Source: Spirosoma sp. SC4-14 (GTDB lineage Bacteria; Bacteroidota; Bacteroidia; Cytophagales; Spirosomataceae). From it: a stretch of 64,000 nt of DNA. Below are positions 42,028 through 50,947 of the stretch, in pieces. Every line of letters starts with the position of its first letter. Within the stretch, counting starts at the first letter, position 1. The position numbers were made by a program, and so were the translations under genes. Location: assembly GCF_037201965.1 (NCBI RefSeq), contig NZ_CP147518.1, forward strand, positions 2,541,001 through 2,605,000, written 5' to 3'. The notes under the pieces are model-generated. The model made no database searches. It was not told the DNA's origin and saw only the letters and a list, made by a program, of their open reading frames with translations.

Positions 42028-45020
42028 TGAATCCCGCGTTTCACTGCCTGATACAACGCTTCAACAACGTTGGTTCGCGTATTCAACTCGCTAATTCGGT
42101 TATTGTTCCGGGTTGGATACACGCGGTTCGACAGAAAGACATAGGCCAGATTATAGGCAGGTTCAATCCAGATGAAGGTACCCGTAAAGCCCGAATGGCC
42201 AAAACTGGCTTCTGTAGCCGATTTTGGAGCATTGCCTGAGTATTTGAACGAGGGTTTATCGAAGCCCAGTCCGCGCCGGTTGCCCAGTTCAGGAAACTGA
42301 TAGCGCGTAAACTCGTTCATGGTTTTGGTCGAAATAAACTGCTGGCCACCATAGTACCCTTTCTGCAAATACATCTGAACCATCTTGAGCAGATCGTTCG
42401 AGGTGCCGAACAGACCCGCGTGGCCCGACAACCCATCGAGCATGGCCGCTCCCTCGTCGTGAACCCGGCCCCAGATGAGCGTATTGCGGAACAACGAATC
42501 GTATTCGGTGGGTGCAATGCGGTTGAGCGAGTAGAACCGACGTGGTTTATAGGTTAGCGTTGAGGCACCGATTGGTCGATAAAACGTTGATTTCAGATAA
42601 TCTTCAAAATCGATTTTGGTAAGTCGTTTTATGACCAGTGGGTACATAATAAACGATAAATCCGAATAGACATACTCTTTCTTTTCGTTCAGGGGTGAGT
42701 CCTTGATTTGCTGATAGATAACTTTCGGATAACCCTTAAACTCAAACAGGCTATCGGTCACCTCAATTGGAAAACGGGCCGAACGTGCGGGCTTAAACGT
42801 GCGCGGTTTCCAGGTACCATCTTCATTCTTGGTATCTTTCCAGAAGGCAATCCAGGCTTTCAGCCGGGCCTGGTGGGTAAGCACATCGCGCCAGACCAGA
42901 TCGGCTTTGTTCGATTTTTTCAGAAACGGCAGGTAATCGACCATTTTGCCGTCCAGATTGAATTTGCCTTCATCAACGAGCTTCATCAGTGCTGGCGTGG
43001 AGGTGCTCACCTTCGTCACCGACGCCATGTCGAACAGATCGTCTAGTTGAGTCGGTTTGGGCTCGGCTCCCAGCGATGCATCGTAGGTGTGATTTCCGTA
43101 AGCCTTATGGAAAATTACTTTGCCATCTTTGGCCATCTGCACCACACAGCCCGGAAAGGCTTTTTGGGTTAGCCCAACGTTGACCAGCGAATCGACCTGT
43201 TGGGTCAGGAAACGGCTGTCGATGCCCACTTCTTCGGGAATGGTGTATTTCAGACGACCAATCGGATTGATGGCCAGTCCGTCGCCCGTACGGAAGCGTT
43301 GGTTTACGGTAACTGGCAGTTTTCCATTAGCACCGATAGCTCCAAAAATCAATTGAGCCGATAGTTCTTCTGTGTAGTTGGTTAGCTGATAGGGCATTAC
43401 AATGGCCCGCGCCTGCTCTATATTTCGGTTGGTCTGTACTGTATCGGCCGGGAAAGTCAGTTTGTCGAGCACATAGACATTCCCAAATACGGTAACAATG
43501 GCCTTGCCGGTAGCTACCAGTTCGCTGACAAGGCCGGCGGTTTTGGCTTGCAGACCGTATTTAGCACCCGGGCGAATATTATTCAGATGCACATCTACCA
43601 GGAGCAGATTGTAGTTCTGAAGCGAATCGCGAACGGCCGCCAGCGTTGAATCGGGTGTTTTGGAGGTGATGTTAAAATGCTTGACCTCGGTATAGTTGGC
43701 AGCCATTTTCTGAAAAGCGGTTAGTTTGTCGCTTTCGACCGATACCGTAGCGATGCGCAGAGTGTCGAGCCGCTGTAGAGGCAGGACGCTATTATCGTTT
43801 TTCAGTACCGTCAGACTGGCTTCGGTGAGTTTGCGATTCAGCAGGTCGTCGCTCACCCGGTTAAGGTCGTTCACCAGATTGTCGAGCACAACGGGCTTGT
43901 AGTTGTTGAGGCCAGCCCAGGCTTTGGCGCGGAGCACTTTCAGGCAGCGGGCATCCAGCGACTCCTGCGAAATACGCCCATCGGCAACGGCTTGTTTGAT
44001 TTGAGCCAGTGCTGCCGGAACATCTTCCGTAAACTCCAGCACATCCATACCCGCTTCGAGGCCAAGTTCGTCGGCCTGCCCCGACGGAAAATATTTTGTG
44101 ACGCCTTTCATATTCATGGCATCCGAAAAAATCAGTCCCTGAAAGCCGAGTTCGTTTTTAAGCAGGTTCGTAACAATGGCGGGCGAAAGCGTCGAGGGGC
44201 GGTTGCGGGTCGTGTCGAGGGCCGGAATGCTCAGGTGAGCGATCATAACACCAGCGGCACCGGATTTGATCAACTGCCGGAATGGGTATAGTTCGAGCGA
44301 GTCGAGTTGCGAACGACTTTTGTTAATGAGCGGTAAATCGTAATGCGAGTCGGTGCCGGTGTCGCCATGACCAGGAAAATGTTTAAGACTGGTCAGGAGC
44401 CCATTGTCCTGCATGCCACGCATATAGGCCAGTGCCTTACGCGTAACCGCATATTTGTCTTCGCCAAAGGACCGAAAGTTAATGACCGGGTTATTGGGAT
44501 TGTTGTTGACATCGACCGATGGGGCAAAATTGACATGAACGCCCAGCCGATGGGCCTGACGGGCCAGACTGGCCCCCATGTTATAAATCAGCGAATCGTT
44601 GCCCTGAATGGCACCGAGCGTCATCTGATACGGATACCGAACGGTGCTATCCAGCCGCATGGCCAGACCCCACTCGGCATCCATGGCAATAAGCAGGGGA
44701 ACGGCCGAGAGTGCCTGTAGCCGGTTGGTGAGTTTGGCCTGCCGCATAGGACCGCCCTGAAACATGACTACCCCGCCTAGTTTGTAGCTATGGACCAGAT
44801 TCACGAGCGAGTCTTCGTAGGCGGGTTTGCGGTTCGAATAGCCAGCCACCATAATCAACTGCGCAATTCGCTCGTCGGGTGTTAGGCAGGCATAAACAGA
44901 GTCGGCCCATCGGTTCTGGGCCTGACTGAGTGTTAAAAAAGGAGGAGATGCTTGGGAAAAAGCCGTTATGGCAAAAAGTACATTGATGAAAGTAATAAGC
45001 AGGAGCCGATACGAAGGCAT
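42024..45020 (-). CDS. GH3 beta-N-acetylhexosaminidase (NagZ-type) fused to a serine beta-lactamase-like domain
   Basis: 998 residues, exported (LLLITFINVLFAITAFSQA). The first half is GH3 of the NagZ type: LIAMDAEWGLAMRLDSTVRY, then SLKHFPGHGDTGTDSHYDLP (residues 211-230), with the Asp-Ser-His dyad (224-226) that is special to NagZ, and the nucleophile Asp in GLIFSDAMNMKGV. A GH3 C-terminal domain follows. From about residue 600 there is a penicillin-binding/class-C-beta-lactamase fold: DMASVTKVSTSTPALMKL (SxxK), YVYSDLSFIMYPLVIKRL (YxN position as YSD) and SFGHSGFTGTFIWIEP (HSG in place of KTG). NagZ cuts N-acetylglucosamine from cell-wall fragments; the fused domain may be an esterase or peptidase for the same fragments. 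A good promoter lies upstream. Confidence 0.93.
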   Translation of the reverse strand: MPSYRLLLITFINVLFAITAFSQASPPFLTLSQAQNRWADSVYACLTPDERIAQLIMVAGYSNRKPAYEDSLVNLVHSYKLGGVVMFQGGPMRQAKLTNRLQALSAVPLLIAMDAEWGLAMRLDSTVRYPYQMTLGAIQGNDSLIYNMGASLARQAHRLGVHVNFAPSVDVNNNPNNPVINFRSFGEDKYAVTRKALAYMRGMQDNGLLTSLKHFPGHGDTGTDSHYDLPLINKSRSQLDSLELYPFRQLIKSGAAGVMIAHLSIPALDTTRNRPSTLSPAIVTNLLKNELGFQGLIFSDAMNMKGVTKYFPSGQADELGLEAGMDVLEFTEDVPAALAQIKQAVADGRISQESLDARCLKVLRAKAWAGLNNYKPVVLDNLVNDLNRVSDDLLNRKLTEASLTVLKNDNSVLPLQRLDTLRIATVSVESDKLTAFQKMAANYTEVKHFNITSKTPDSTLAAVRDSLQNYNLLLVDVHLNNIRPGAKYGLQAKTAGLVSELVATGKAIVTVFGNVYVLDKLTFPADTVQTNRNIEQARAIVMPYQLTNYTEELSAQLIFGAIGANGKLPVTVNQRFRTGDGLAINPIGRLKYTIPEEVGIDSRFLTQQVDSLVNVGLTQKAFPGCVVQMAKDGKVIFHKAYGNHTYDASLGAEPKPTQLDDLFDMASVTKVSTSTPALMKLVDEGKFNLDGKMVDYLPFLKKSNKADLVWRDVLTHQARLKAWIAFWKDTKNEDGTWKPRTFKPARSARFPIEVTDSLFEFKGYPKVIYQQIKDSPLNEKKEYVYSDLSFIMYPLVIKRLTKIDFEDYLKSTFYRPIGASTLTYKPRRFYSLNRIAPTEYDSLFRNTLIWGRVHDEGAAMLDGLSGHAGLFGTSNDLLKMVQMYLQKGYYGGQQFISTKTMNEFTRYQFPELGNRRGLGFDKPSFKYSGNAPKSATEASFGHSGFTGTFIWIEPAYNLAYVFLSNRVYPTRNNNRISELNTRTNVVEALYQAVKRGIQ

Positions 45021-45047
45021 GAGCGAAGAAATTGGGTCTTAAAATAC

Positions 45048-45077
45048 CAAAAGTACAAAAAGCTAAGCTACCACAAA
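45048..45077 (-). promoter_or_regulatory. Bacteroidota promoter for the GH3-fusion operon
   Basis: On the minus strand, TTTG (45077-45074), an 18-base spacer, then TACTTTTG (45055-45048), an exact TAnnTTTG. The -7 box ends 27 bases before the ATG at 45020. Spacing is within the range reported for this phylum. Confidence 0.65.
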
Positions 45078-45153
45078 CCCGTATGTTCTTCTCTTAATCG
45101 ATGTTTAAGCATCCCGACACTATAAAGAGTCGTTTGTATACTGTATATAAACA

Positions 45154-45194
45154 AAATCGGGGGAGTTGAGCACATGGGCCAACTCCCCCGATTT
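45154..45194 (-). terminator. Intrinsic terminator after the second susD
   Basis: A 15-bp perfect stem (45154-45168 with 45180-45194) with CGGGGGAGTTG in the arm and an 11-nt loop. On the minus strand it is followed by TTTTGTTTA. It starts 12 bases past the SusD stop and separates the SusCD pair from the GH3-fusion operon. Confidence 0.88.
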
Positions 45195-45206
45195 ATTCAG
45201 CGGTAC

Positions 45207-46610
45207 TTAATAACCCGGATTTTGCTGGCTTCTGATAACCGCATTCGCATTCAGTTCGTCCTGTGGAATGGGAGCAACCCGCCGATAATCGGTGAATGGG
45301 ATGTTTTGAGCCGCCGATGGATATTGTGTACTTCGTGTAATATCGCGGCCCAGGCGGTTGAGGTCGTCGAAGCGGTCGCCTTCGAAGGCCAGTTCCTTCC
45401 GGCGTTCGGTAATGATGGCATCCAGTAATGCCGCTCCCGTGAAGGTATAGGCTTTTAGCGATGGTTCTCGTTTCTGAGCAACCATATTCAGGTATTTCAG
45501 CGCATTGGTTTCGTCACCCGTCCGATAGTAAGATTCGGCCAGAATTAGCAGCACATCGGCGTACCGAATGATTTTGAAATCATCTTTATCATTGTTGTTC
45601 GATACGTTCTGATATTTGTTCACAATGAGCGCGTCGTTGCCCGAACGTTTGCCCGCAATGATCAGTTTTTTCCGAACGTCGCGGTCGCTATACAGATTAT
45701 ACAAATCTGTTGCCGCCAGCCCGTCGCCATAACCCGCCTGGCTGTACATATTGGCCAGCGCATCGGAACCGGCGTTGTTTACGTTATCGGCCGATATTTC
45801 GAAGATCGTTTCCAGCTTGTCGGTGCGGGGAGCCGGGTTGTTCCAGTATGCGACATAGCTTGCCGAATCGGCCAGCGAATACCCTCCCTTACTGACAACA
45901 TCCAGAGCAGCCGCTTTAGCCTTTTCGTATTGACCTTTGTAAAGATACACTTTGGCAAGCATGGCCTGGGCAACGTATTTCGACACATAGGACGAGTTTT
46001 TGTTGGTAACCGTCATCAGGCTGAACCCCTGCGTCAGATCGCTCACAATCTGGGCATAGGTTTGCGCTACCGTGTTTCGGCCGGGTTTGGCCATAGGATC
46101 ATAGGCCAGCACAATCGGAACGCCCATTCCGGTAGAGTCGGATGTATAAGGGCGGGCAAACAACCGAACTAGATCGAAGTACATAATAGCCCGTGTGGTC
46201 AGCGCTTCGCCTTTATACTGATCGGTGTTGGTTGTGGTGGTAACGTTCGCATTGACAACGTTGTTAGCCCGAAGAATAACCTGATAACCACTCGCCCAGA
46301 GGTTCGTAAAATACGTATCCTGCGAGTTGATGCCGTAGGTATTCTGGGCCAGATAGCGACCCGAGTTTGCCGTTGAAATGTAAACGTTATCGGCCATCAC
46401 GTCGTTGACAAACGGGATCGTGCGACCGTAGAGGTTCGAACTCCGCATTCCTGAATAGATACCGTTTACGGCGTTCGACATATCATTTTCGTTCTGGATG
46501 GCGATGTCGCTGTTTACGCTATCGTAAGGAACCTGGTCGAGGAATTTTTCGCCACAGGACCATAGTCCCAGGGTGCTGATGAGTAAGCTACTATAAATTA
46601 CTTTTTTCAT
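45207..46610 (-). CDS. SusD/RagB-family outer-membrane lipoprotein (second locus)
   Basis: 467 residues. Lipoprotein signal with lipid Cys19 (SSLLISTLGLWSCGEKFL) followed by DQVPYDSVNSDIAIQNENDM, the usual start of the mature lid protein. TPR-type helices follow (ALTTRAIMYFDLVRLFARPY, VAQAMLAKVYLYKGQYEKAK). The C-terminus has IIRYADVLLILAESYYRTGD, AIITERRKELAFEGDRFDDL and the ending NAVIRSQQNPGY. It is shorter than the first SusD (510) and not closely alike. It lies 28 bases after its SusC partner. Confidence 0.95.
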   Translation of the reverse strand: MKKVIYSSLLISTLGLWSCGEKFLDQVPYDSVNSDIAIQNENDMSNAVNGIYSGMRSSNLYGRTIPFVNDVMADNVYISTANSGRYLAQNTYGINSQDTYFTNLWASGYQVILRANNVVNANVTTTTNTDQYKGEALTTRAIMYFDLVRLFARPYTSDSTGMGVPIVLAYDPMAKPGRNTVAQTYAQIVSDLTQGFSLMTVTNKNSSYVSKYVAQAMLAKVYLYKGQYEKAKAAALDVVSKGGYSLADSASYVAYWNNPAPRTDKLETIFEISADNVNNAGSDALANMYSQAGYGDGLAATDLYNLYSDRDVRKKLIIAGKRSGNDALIVNKYQNVSNNNDKDDFKIIRYADVLLILAESYYRTGDETNALKYLNMVAQKREPSLKAYTFTGAALLDAIITERRKELAFEGDRFDDLNRLGRDITRSTQYPSAAQNIPFTDYRRVAPIPQDELNANAVIRSQQNPGY

Positions 46611-46638
46611 GATAGTTGAATTGGGTCGTTAGCAGTGG

Positions 46639-49600
46639 TTAGAACGTGAGGTTTAAGCCAGCCGAAACGACTTTGCTGATGAAGACGTTATTGTTGGTTT
46701 CGCCCGATATGCCTTGCTCTGGGTCGAAATAGAGCTTCTTGTCGAATTTCAGCGTCCAGAGGTTGGTGCCTCTCAGATACACATTTACATTGCTCAGCTT
46801 GGCTTTCCGAACTAGGGCCGCAGGCAGTGCATACGACAGGGTGATGTTCCGCAGGCGAATATAGTCGCCTTTGTAGAGGAAGCGGGTTGAGGACGAATAC
46901 GACTGATTGGAGTTGTTATACACAAACTTCGGATTTTCGCTGACGTCGCCCGGTTGCCGCCAGTGATCTAATTGCTGTACGATTTTATTTCGCGAAGGAT
47001 TGTAGCCATCGCCCATGTAGTACTGAGCCCAGGTATCACGAATGTAGTTTCCGTAGGTATACACGAGCTGCGCATCCAGCGTCAGACCTTTCCACGATAG
47101 CGTATTGCTGAAACCACCAAACGCTTTGGGGCTGGCGCTACCGGCCAGAACTTGCTGGGCCTGGTTATAGCTGGTTGTTGTGCTGTGGTCAATTGTGCCG
47201 TCGGCATTGGTGGTGTTTTTGTACCAGAGCGGGCTACCCGTTTGCGGATCGACTCCCGCCCATTCGCGCAGGTAGAACGTCTGAAAATTTTCGCCAACCC
47301 GACGAATAAAGCTCCCTGAGATGATGTCCTGGTTATTGTCGAGGGCCGTAATCGTATTTTTGTTGAAGGCAATGTTGAACGACACATCCCAGCGAAGTGC
47401 TTTGCGAATAGGGCTGCCACTCACGGTAAGTTCGAGGCCACTGTTTTTCATGGCTCCAACGTTGTCGAAATACGTAGAGAAGCCACTGGTCCGCGAAAGT
47501 GGTACTTCCAGAATCAGATCGCTGGTTTTGCGGACATAGTAATCGGCATTGATATTCAGCCGGTCGTTGAAGAGGCCAATTTCTACCCCTACATCGAAGG
47601 GTTTGTTCAACTCCCAGGTCAGGTCGGGGTTACCAACGTTGTTGGGCGCGCTACCGGGGTTCTGGTTGTAGTTATAGCCATATCCATAGGTCGAACGCCA
47701 GAGGTAGTTACCGGGCCCTCCCGACGAGGTAAGCAGATTACCGTTACCGTTTACGCCATACGATGCACGGAGTTTTAAGGAACTGATCTTTTCATTGTTC
47801 CGTAAAAATTCTTCCTGATCGATGTTCCAGGCCGCGCCAATCGAATAGAAGTTACCATAGCGGTTATTGAAGCCAAAGCGCGACGACCCATCCCGGCGGA
47901 AACTTCCCGATAAAACATATTTATCGTGGTAGCTGATGTTCACGTTTGAATACAGGCTGGAGAATGTGTAATCGCTGCCCGTAGCCTGCGCAGTGGTTGG
48001 CGTTGCGGCCACCACCGGCAGAATCAGATCGAGATTGGCCGGATAGTTTGTACCCGATGCACTAATCTGATAAGTCGATGACTTTTGGGCTTCGTAGCCC
48101 ACTTTCACATCGGCATAGAACTCGCGGTCGGCCGAAAGGTGTAACCGATAGTCGGCCTGGTTGGTCCATACCCAGTTGAACAACCGGGTGTAGTACGAAA
48201 AGCCCTGCCCATTGCTGTTTCGACCGTCGCCCATGAATGGGTTGTTGTAGCGGTTTTCTTCAAGACCATTGTAGTCGATACCATAGCGTGTGCTGATGTT
48301 CAGATCTGGAATCGGGTTGTAGTTTAAACTAACACTTCCCAGCCCTTTCAGCGTGTTCAGCGTCCGCTTATCGTACGTAGCAATAACAATCGGGTTGTAA
48401 ATGTTAGGATAGTCGGTTCGGGATGTATTCAGTGTGCCATCGGCGGCATACGGTGTCATGGTTGGGCGCAGGCCATAGGCACCCCAAACCGGGTTGGCAT
48501 AGGTACTACCATTGGAAGGGCCTTTCTGCGATGTATTCGAAATGGTTGTGTTGATACCCAGGCTCAGTTTGTCCAGAAAATTGTGTTTCAGATTGATTTT
48601 ACCCGAAATCCGTTCCATATCGGAGGCAATAACCGTGGCTTCCTGCTTATAATAACCGGCTGACGCAAATACCGTCGTTTTTTCATTTCCGCCCGATACC
48701 GACAGGTTGTATTGATTGGTTTTGCCCTGCCGGGTTACCAGACCGAGCCAGTCGGTGTCGTAGGTATTATCGGCTCCTAAGGAGTTAAGTGTTGTCGTAA
48801 TCTGCGCGTCGCTATAGCCAGCATTGACTAGTCCTTCGCGGGTCAAATCCAGATACTGCTGGCGGTTCAAAGGCTTGGCCTGATCAGAAATAGCCAGGCT
48901 GTTGACACCATATTCGGCATCCATCCGAACCTGGGTTTTGCCGCTTTTTCCTTTTTTGGTCGTAATCAGAATAACACCGTTGGCCGCCCGCGACCCATAA
49001 ATGGATGTCGACGCGGCATCTTTCAGCACCGTTACATTTTCAATGTCGTTTGGGTTCAGACCCGCCAGTGTGTTTGCGCTGGTGGTTAAGCGTGATACGT
49101 CGCCCGAGTTTACGGGTACTCCATCGATAACGTAGAGCGGATCGGCACTGGCATTGATTGAACCGATTCCCCGAATCCGCACCTGCTGATTGGCGCCCGG
49201 CTGGCCCGAAAAAGCGGTCGATTGCAAACCTGCCACTTTTCCCTGAAGCATCTGATCGGCCGAAGGGAGTGGATTGTTTGTGAAGTTTTTGCTGTCTAAT
49301 GATGCCTGAGAGCCGGTAATGGTTTTTTTGTCCTGCGAACCATAAGCTACAAAGACAACTTCGTCGAGCGTTTTGGCGTCTGGATCGAGTGCAACGTTTA
49401 GCACACTACGGTTCCCCACTTTTACCTCTTTTGAGGTCATTCCCACAAAACTGAACACCAGCGTCGCATTTTGGCTGGCATTGATGCTGTAGTTTCCATC
49501 ATTGTCGGTGGTCGTACCAGTGGTGGTTCCTTTAACAATGACACTAACTCCCGGAAGGGTTATACCTTCTTCGGCTGATGTGACCTTCCCTTTAACCGTG

Positions 49601-49680
49601 ACGGTCTGTGCATACAGGCTACTGCTTATACTTAGCATTAGTAACCCCCAAAAAAGCATATTTTGTACTGCTTTTTTCAT
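46639..49680 (-). CDS. SusC/RagA-family TonB-dependent outer-membrane transporter (second locus, no STN domain)
   Basis: 1013 residues. Signal peptide (MLFWGLLMLSISSSLYAQ), then a carboxypeptidase-D-like domain at about 25-105 (VTVKGKVTSAEEGITLPGVS), TonB-box-like TLDEVVFVAYGSQDKKTITG, plug (SADQMLQGKVAGLQSTAFSG, DPLYVIDGVPVNSG, NDIENVTVLKDAASTSIYGS) and barrel ending FISKVVSAGLNLTF. Unlike the first SusC it lacks the STN signalling domain, so it should not be under direct sigma/FecR control; no regulator lies nearby. Cargo unknown; the neighbouring GH3/beta-lactamase fusion hints at amino sugars or cell-wall fragments, but a terminator stands between. Confidence 0.96.
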   Translation of the reverse strand: MKKAVQNMLFWGLLMLSISSSLYAQTVTVKGKVTSAEEGITLPGVSVIVKGTTTGTTTDNDGNYSINASQNATLVFSFVGMTSKEVKVGNRSVLNVALDPDAKTLDEVVFVAYGSQDKKTITGSQASLDSKNFTNNPLPSADQMLQGKVAGLQSTAFSGQPGANQQVRIRGIGSINASADPLYVIDGVPVNSGDVSRLTTSANTLAGLNPNDIENVTVLKDAASTSIYGSRAANGVILITTKKGKSGKTQVRMDAEYGVNSLAISDQAKPLNRQQYLDLTREGLVNAGYSDAQITTTLNSLGADNTYDTDWLGLVTRQGKTNQYNLSVSGGNEKTTVFASAGYYKQEATVIASDMERISGKINLKHNFLDKLSLGINTTISNTSQKGPSNGSTYANPVWGAYGLRPTMTPYAADGTLNTSRTDYPNIYNPIVIATYDKRTLNTLKGLGSVSLNYNPIPDLNISTRYGIDYNGLEENRYNNPFMGDGRNSNGQGFSYYTRLFNWVWTNQADYRLHLSADREFYADVKVGYEAQKSSTYQISASGTNYPANLDLILPVVAATPTTAQATGSDYTFSSLYSNVNISYHDKYVLSGSFRRDGSSRFGFNNRYGNFYSIGAAWNIDQEEFLRNNEKISSLKLRASYGVNGNGNLLTSSGGPGNYLWRSTYGYGYNYNQNPGSAPNNVGNPDLTWELNKPFDVGVEIGLFNDRLNINADYYVRKTSDLILEVPLSRTSGFSTYFDNVGAMKNSGLELTVSGSPIRKALRWDVSFNIAFNKNTITALDNNQDIISGSFIRRVGENFQTFYLREWAGVDPQTGSPLWYKNTTNADGTIDHSTTTSYNQAQQVLAGSASPKAFGGFSNTLSWKGLTLDAQLVYTYGNYIRDTWAQYYMGDGYNPSRNKIVQQLDHWRQPGDVSENPKFVYNNSNQSYSSSTRFLYKGDYIRLRNITLSYALPAALVRKAKLSNVNVYLRGTNLWTLKFDKKLYFDPEQGISGETNNNVFISKVVSAGLNLTF

Positions 49681-50042
49681 GAAAGTTTGATATTTGTTAG
49701 TTTTTGTTGAAGAAGTCTCTCCTTTGTAAAATTACATATTAGCTGTATTTTTTGATTTTATATATTATAAAATTATAATACATTGGTTTTATAATTCAAT
49801 TAATAATTTTATTGCAAAATTTTATTCTGTTTAAGGTTTTTGTTTGGATTGTATTTTTTAGGATTATTTAGTTGTTAATGAATAGATGCCAAGATCTTAT
49901 TTAGTTAATATATATATTTTCCTGTTATTCGATTATGTGATTGAAATTTATGCTTTCCCATTATTTTGGCGTATCGTTATTGGCCGGTGAGGACGCTTAA
50001 ACAATAGCATTTGCTCATGTTGGACCACCTGCCTGGTATATT
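49681..50042. other. AT-rich gap between divergent susC and the DUF1345 gene
   Basis: No gene. From about 49730 to 49980 the sequence is very AT-rich, with runs such as TTATATATTATAAAATTATAA. It must hold the promoter of the second SusC (minus) and of the DUF1345 gene (plus). I find no exact TAnnTTTG box; the best on the plus strand is TTATTTTG near 49962, one mismatch. Confidence 0.6.
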
Positions 50043-50054
50043 GTGAAAACAGCT

Positions 50055-50717
50055 ATGCTAACACGTTTTTTACGCACTATCAGCCGGTTCGATACCAGCC
50101 ATCGCGTAATCATTGCGCTTATTATGGCGCTTGTTACCTATATAGGGGCGCCCGGAAATTTTCATGGATCGGCCCGCCTTGCTCTCTCCTGGGTCGTATT
50201 TGCCCTTACGAGTCTGTTGCTGATGTGGCTGGCTATTGGAATTGCGCACCCGCGCGACTTGCCGCATATTTCGCGGATCGAAGATTCTAGTCGGGTCCTG
50301 ATTTCGATTTTTGTGGTAATTGCCGCAATGGCCAGCCTGTTTGCAGTGTTCGATTTGCTCGATTCAATAACCGACGCAAACCGCACGCAGAATACGATTC
50401 TGGCGGTGTTGGCCGTGGCAAGTGCCTGGACACTGGTGCATACGCTCTTTACGCTTCGGTATGCACATTTGTTCTATGGCGATGACCAAAAACAGGCCAA
50501 ACGACCCGGCGGACTGGATTTTCCGAACGACACCGAACCTGATTATCTGGATTTTGCCTATTTCTCATTTGTGATCGGTATGACCAGTCAGGTATCCGAC
50601 GTAGCTATAACGTCGAAGCGTATACGTCGGGCAGCGCTTATTCATGGTGTGCTGTCTTTTCTGTTCAACACAATCATTATTGCGCTCACTGTGGGTGGCC
50701 TTTCCGGGAAACTCTAA
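50055..50717 (+). CDS. DUF1345 membrane protein
   Basis: About 220 residues from the ATG at 50055 (a GTG four codons earlier is also open). Five or so membrane helices: RVIIALIMALVTYIGAPG, LALSWVVFALTSLLLMWLAI, VLISIFVVIAAMASLFAVFD, TILAVLAVASAWTLVHTLFT and a last one near the end. The DUF1345 signature is clear: HTLFTLRYAHLFYG, then GGLDFPNDTEPDYLDFAYFS with FVIGMTSQVSDVAITSK. Function of the family is unknown. Its stop overlaps that of the small convergent gene at 50714. Confidence 0.88.
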   Translation: MLTRFLRTISRFDTSHRVIIALIMALVTYIGAPGNFHGSARLALSWVVFALTSLLLMWLAIGIAHPRDLPHISRIEDSSRVLISIFVVIAAMASLFAVFDLLDSITDANRTQNTILAVLAVASAWTLVHTLFTLRYAHLFYGDDQKQAKRPGGLDFPNDTEPDYLDFAYFSFVIGMTSQVSDVAITSKRIRRAALIHGVLSFLFNTIIIALTVGGLSGKL

Positions 50718-50893
50718 TTCGATCGTCCGCCCGAACGTGATTGCCGCCTGGCTCGTTCGGCCTGTTCTTTCTCATACTCATCCCGTTGCCTTTTTTCGGA
50801 AAGCAGATTACGATAGAGCCCATTCAGAACATAGATATCGTCAATTTCGTCGATGAGCCGGTGCAGATGTTCGCGTACTTGGGTAATGTTCAT
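50714..50893 (-). CDS. Small antitoxin-like protein, 59 residues
   Basis: From the ATG at 50893 (MNITQVREHLHRLIDEIDDI) the product is 59 residues: an acidic helical start followed by YVLNGLYRNLLSEKRQRDEY and a basic tail rich in Arg and Ser. The N-terminal pattern (hydrophobic residues spaced around a LIDEID core, then a Y-x-x-L-x-S helix) resembles small antitoxin-like proteins common in Bacteroidota, but no toxin gene is next to it. The ten codons before this ATG are also open, which I consider upstream. Family is uncertain. It overlaps the DUF1345 stop by 4 bases. Confidence 0.5.
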   Translation of the reverse strand: MNITQVREHLHRLIDEIDDIYVLNGLYRNLLSEKRQRDEYEKEQAERARRQSRSGGRSN

Positions 50894-50947
50894 TATAGTT
50901 CGTGTGTTGAGTCGTTTAAGCATTAATGATGACTCACCGGATTTTGT

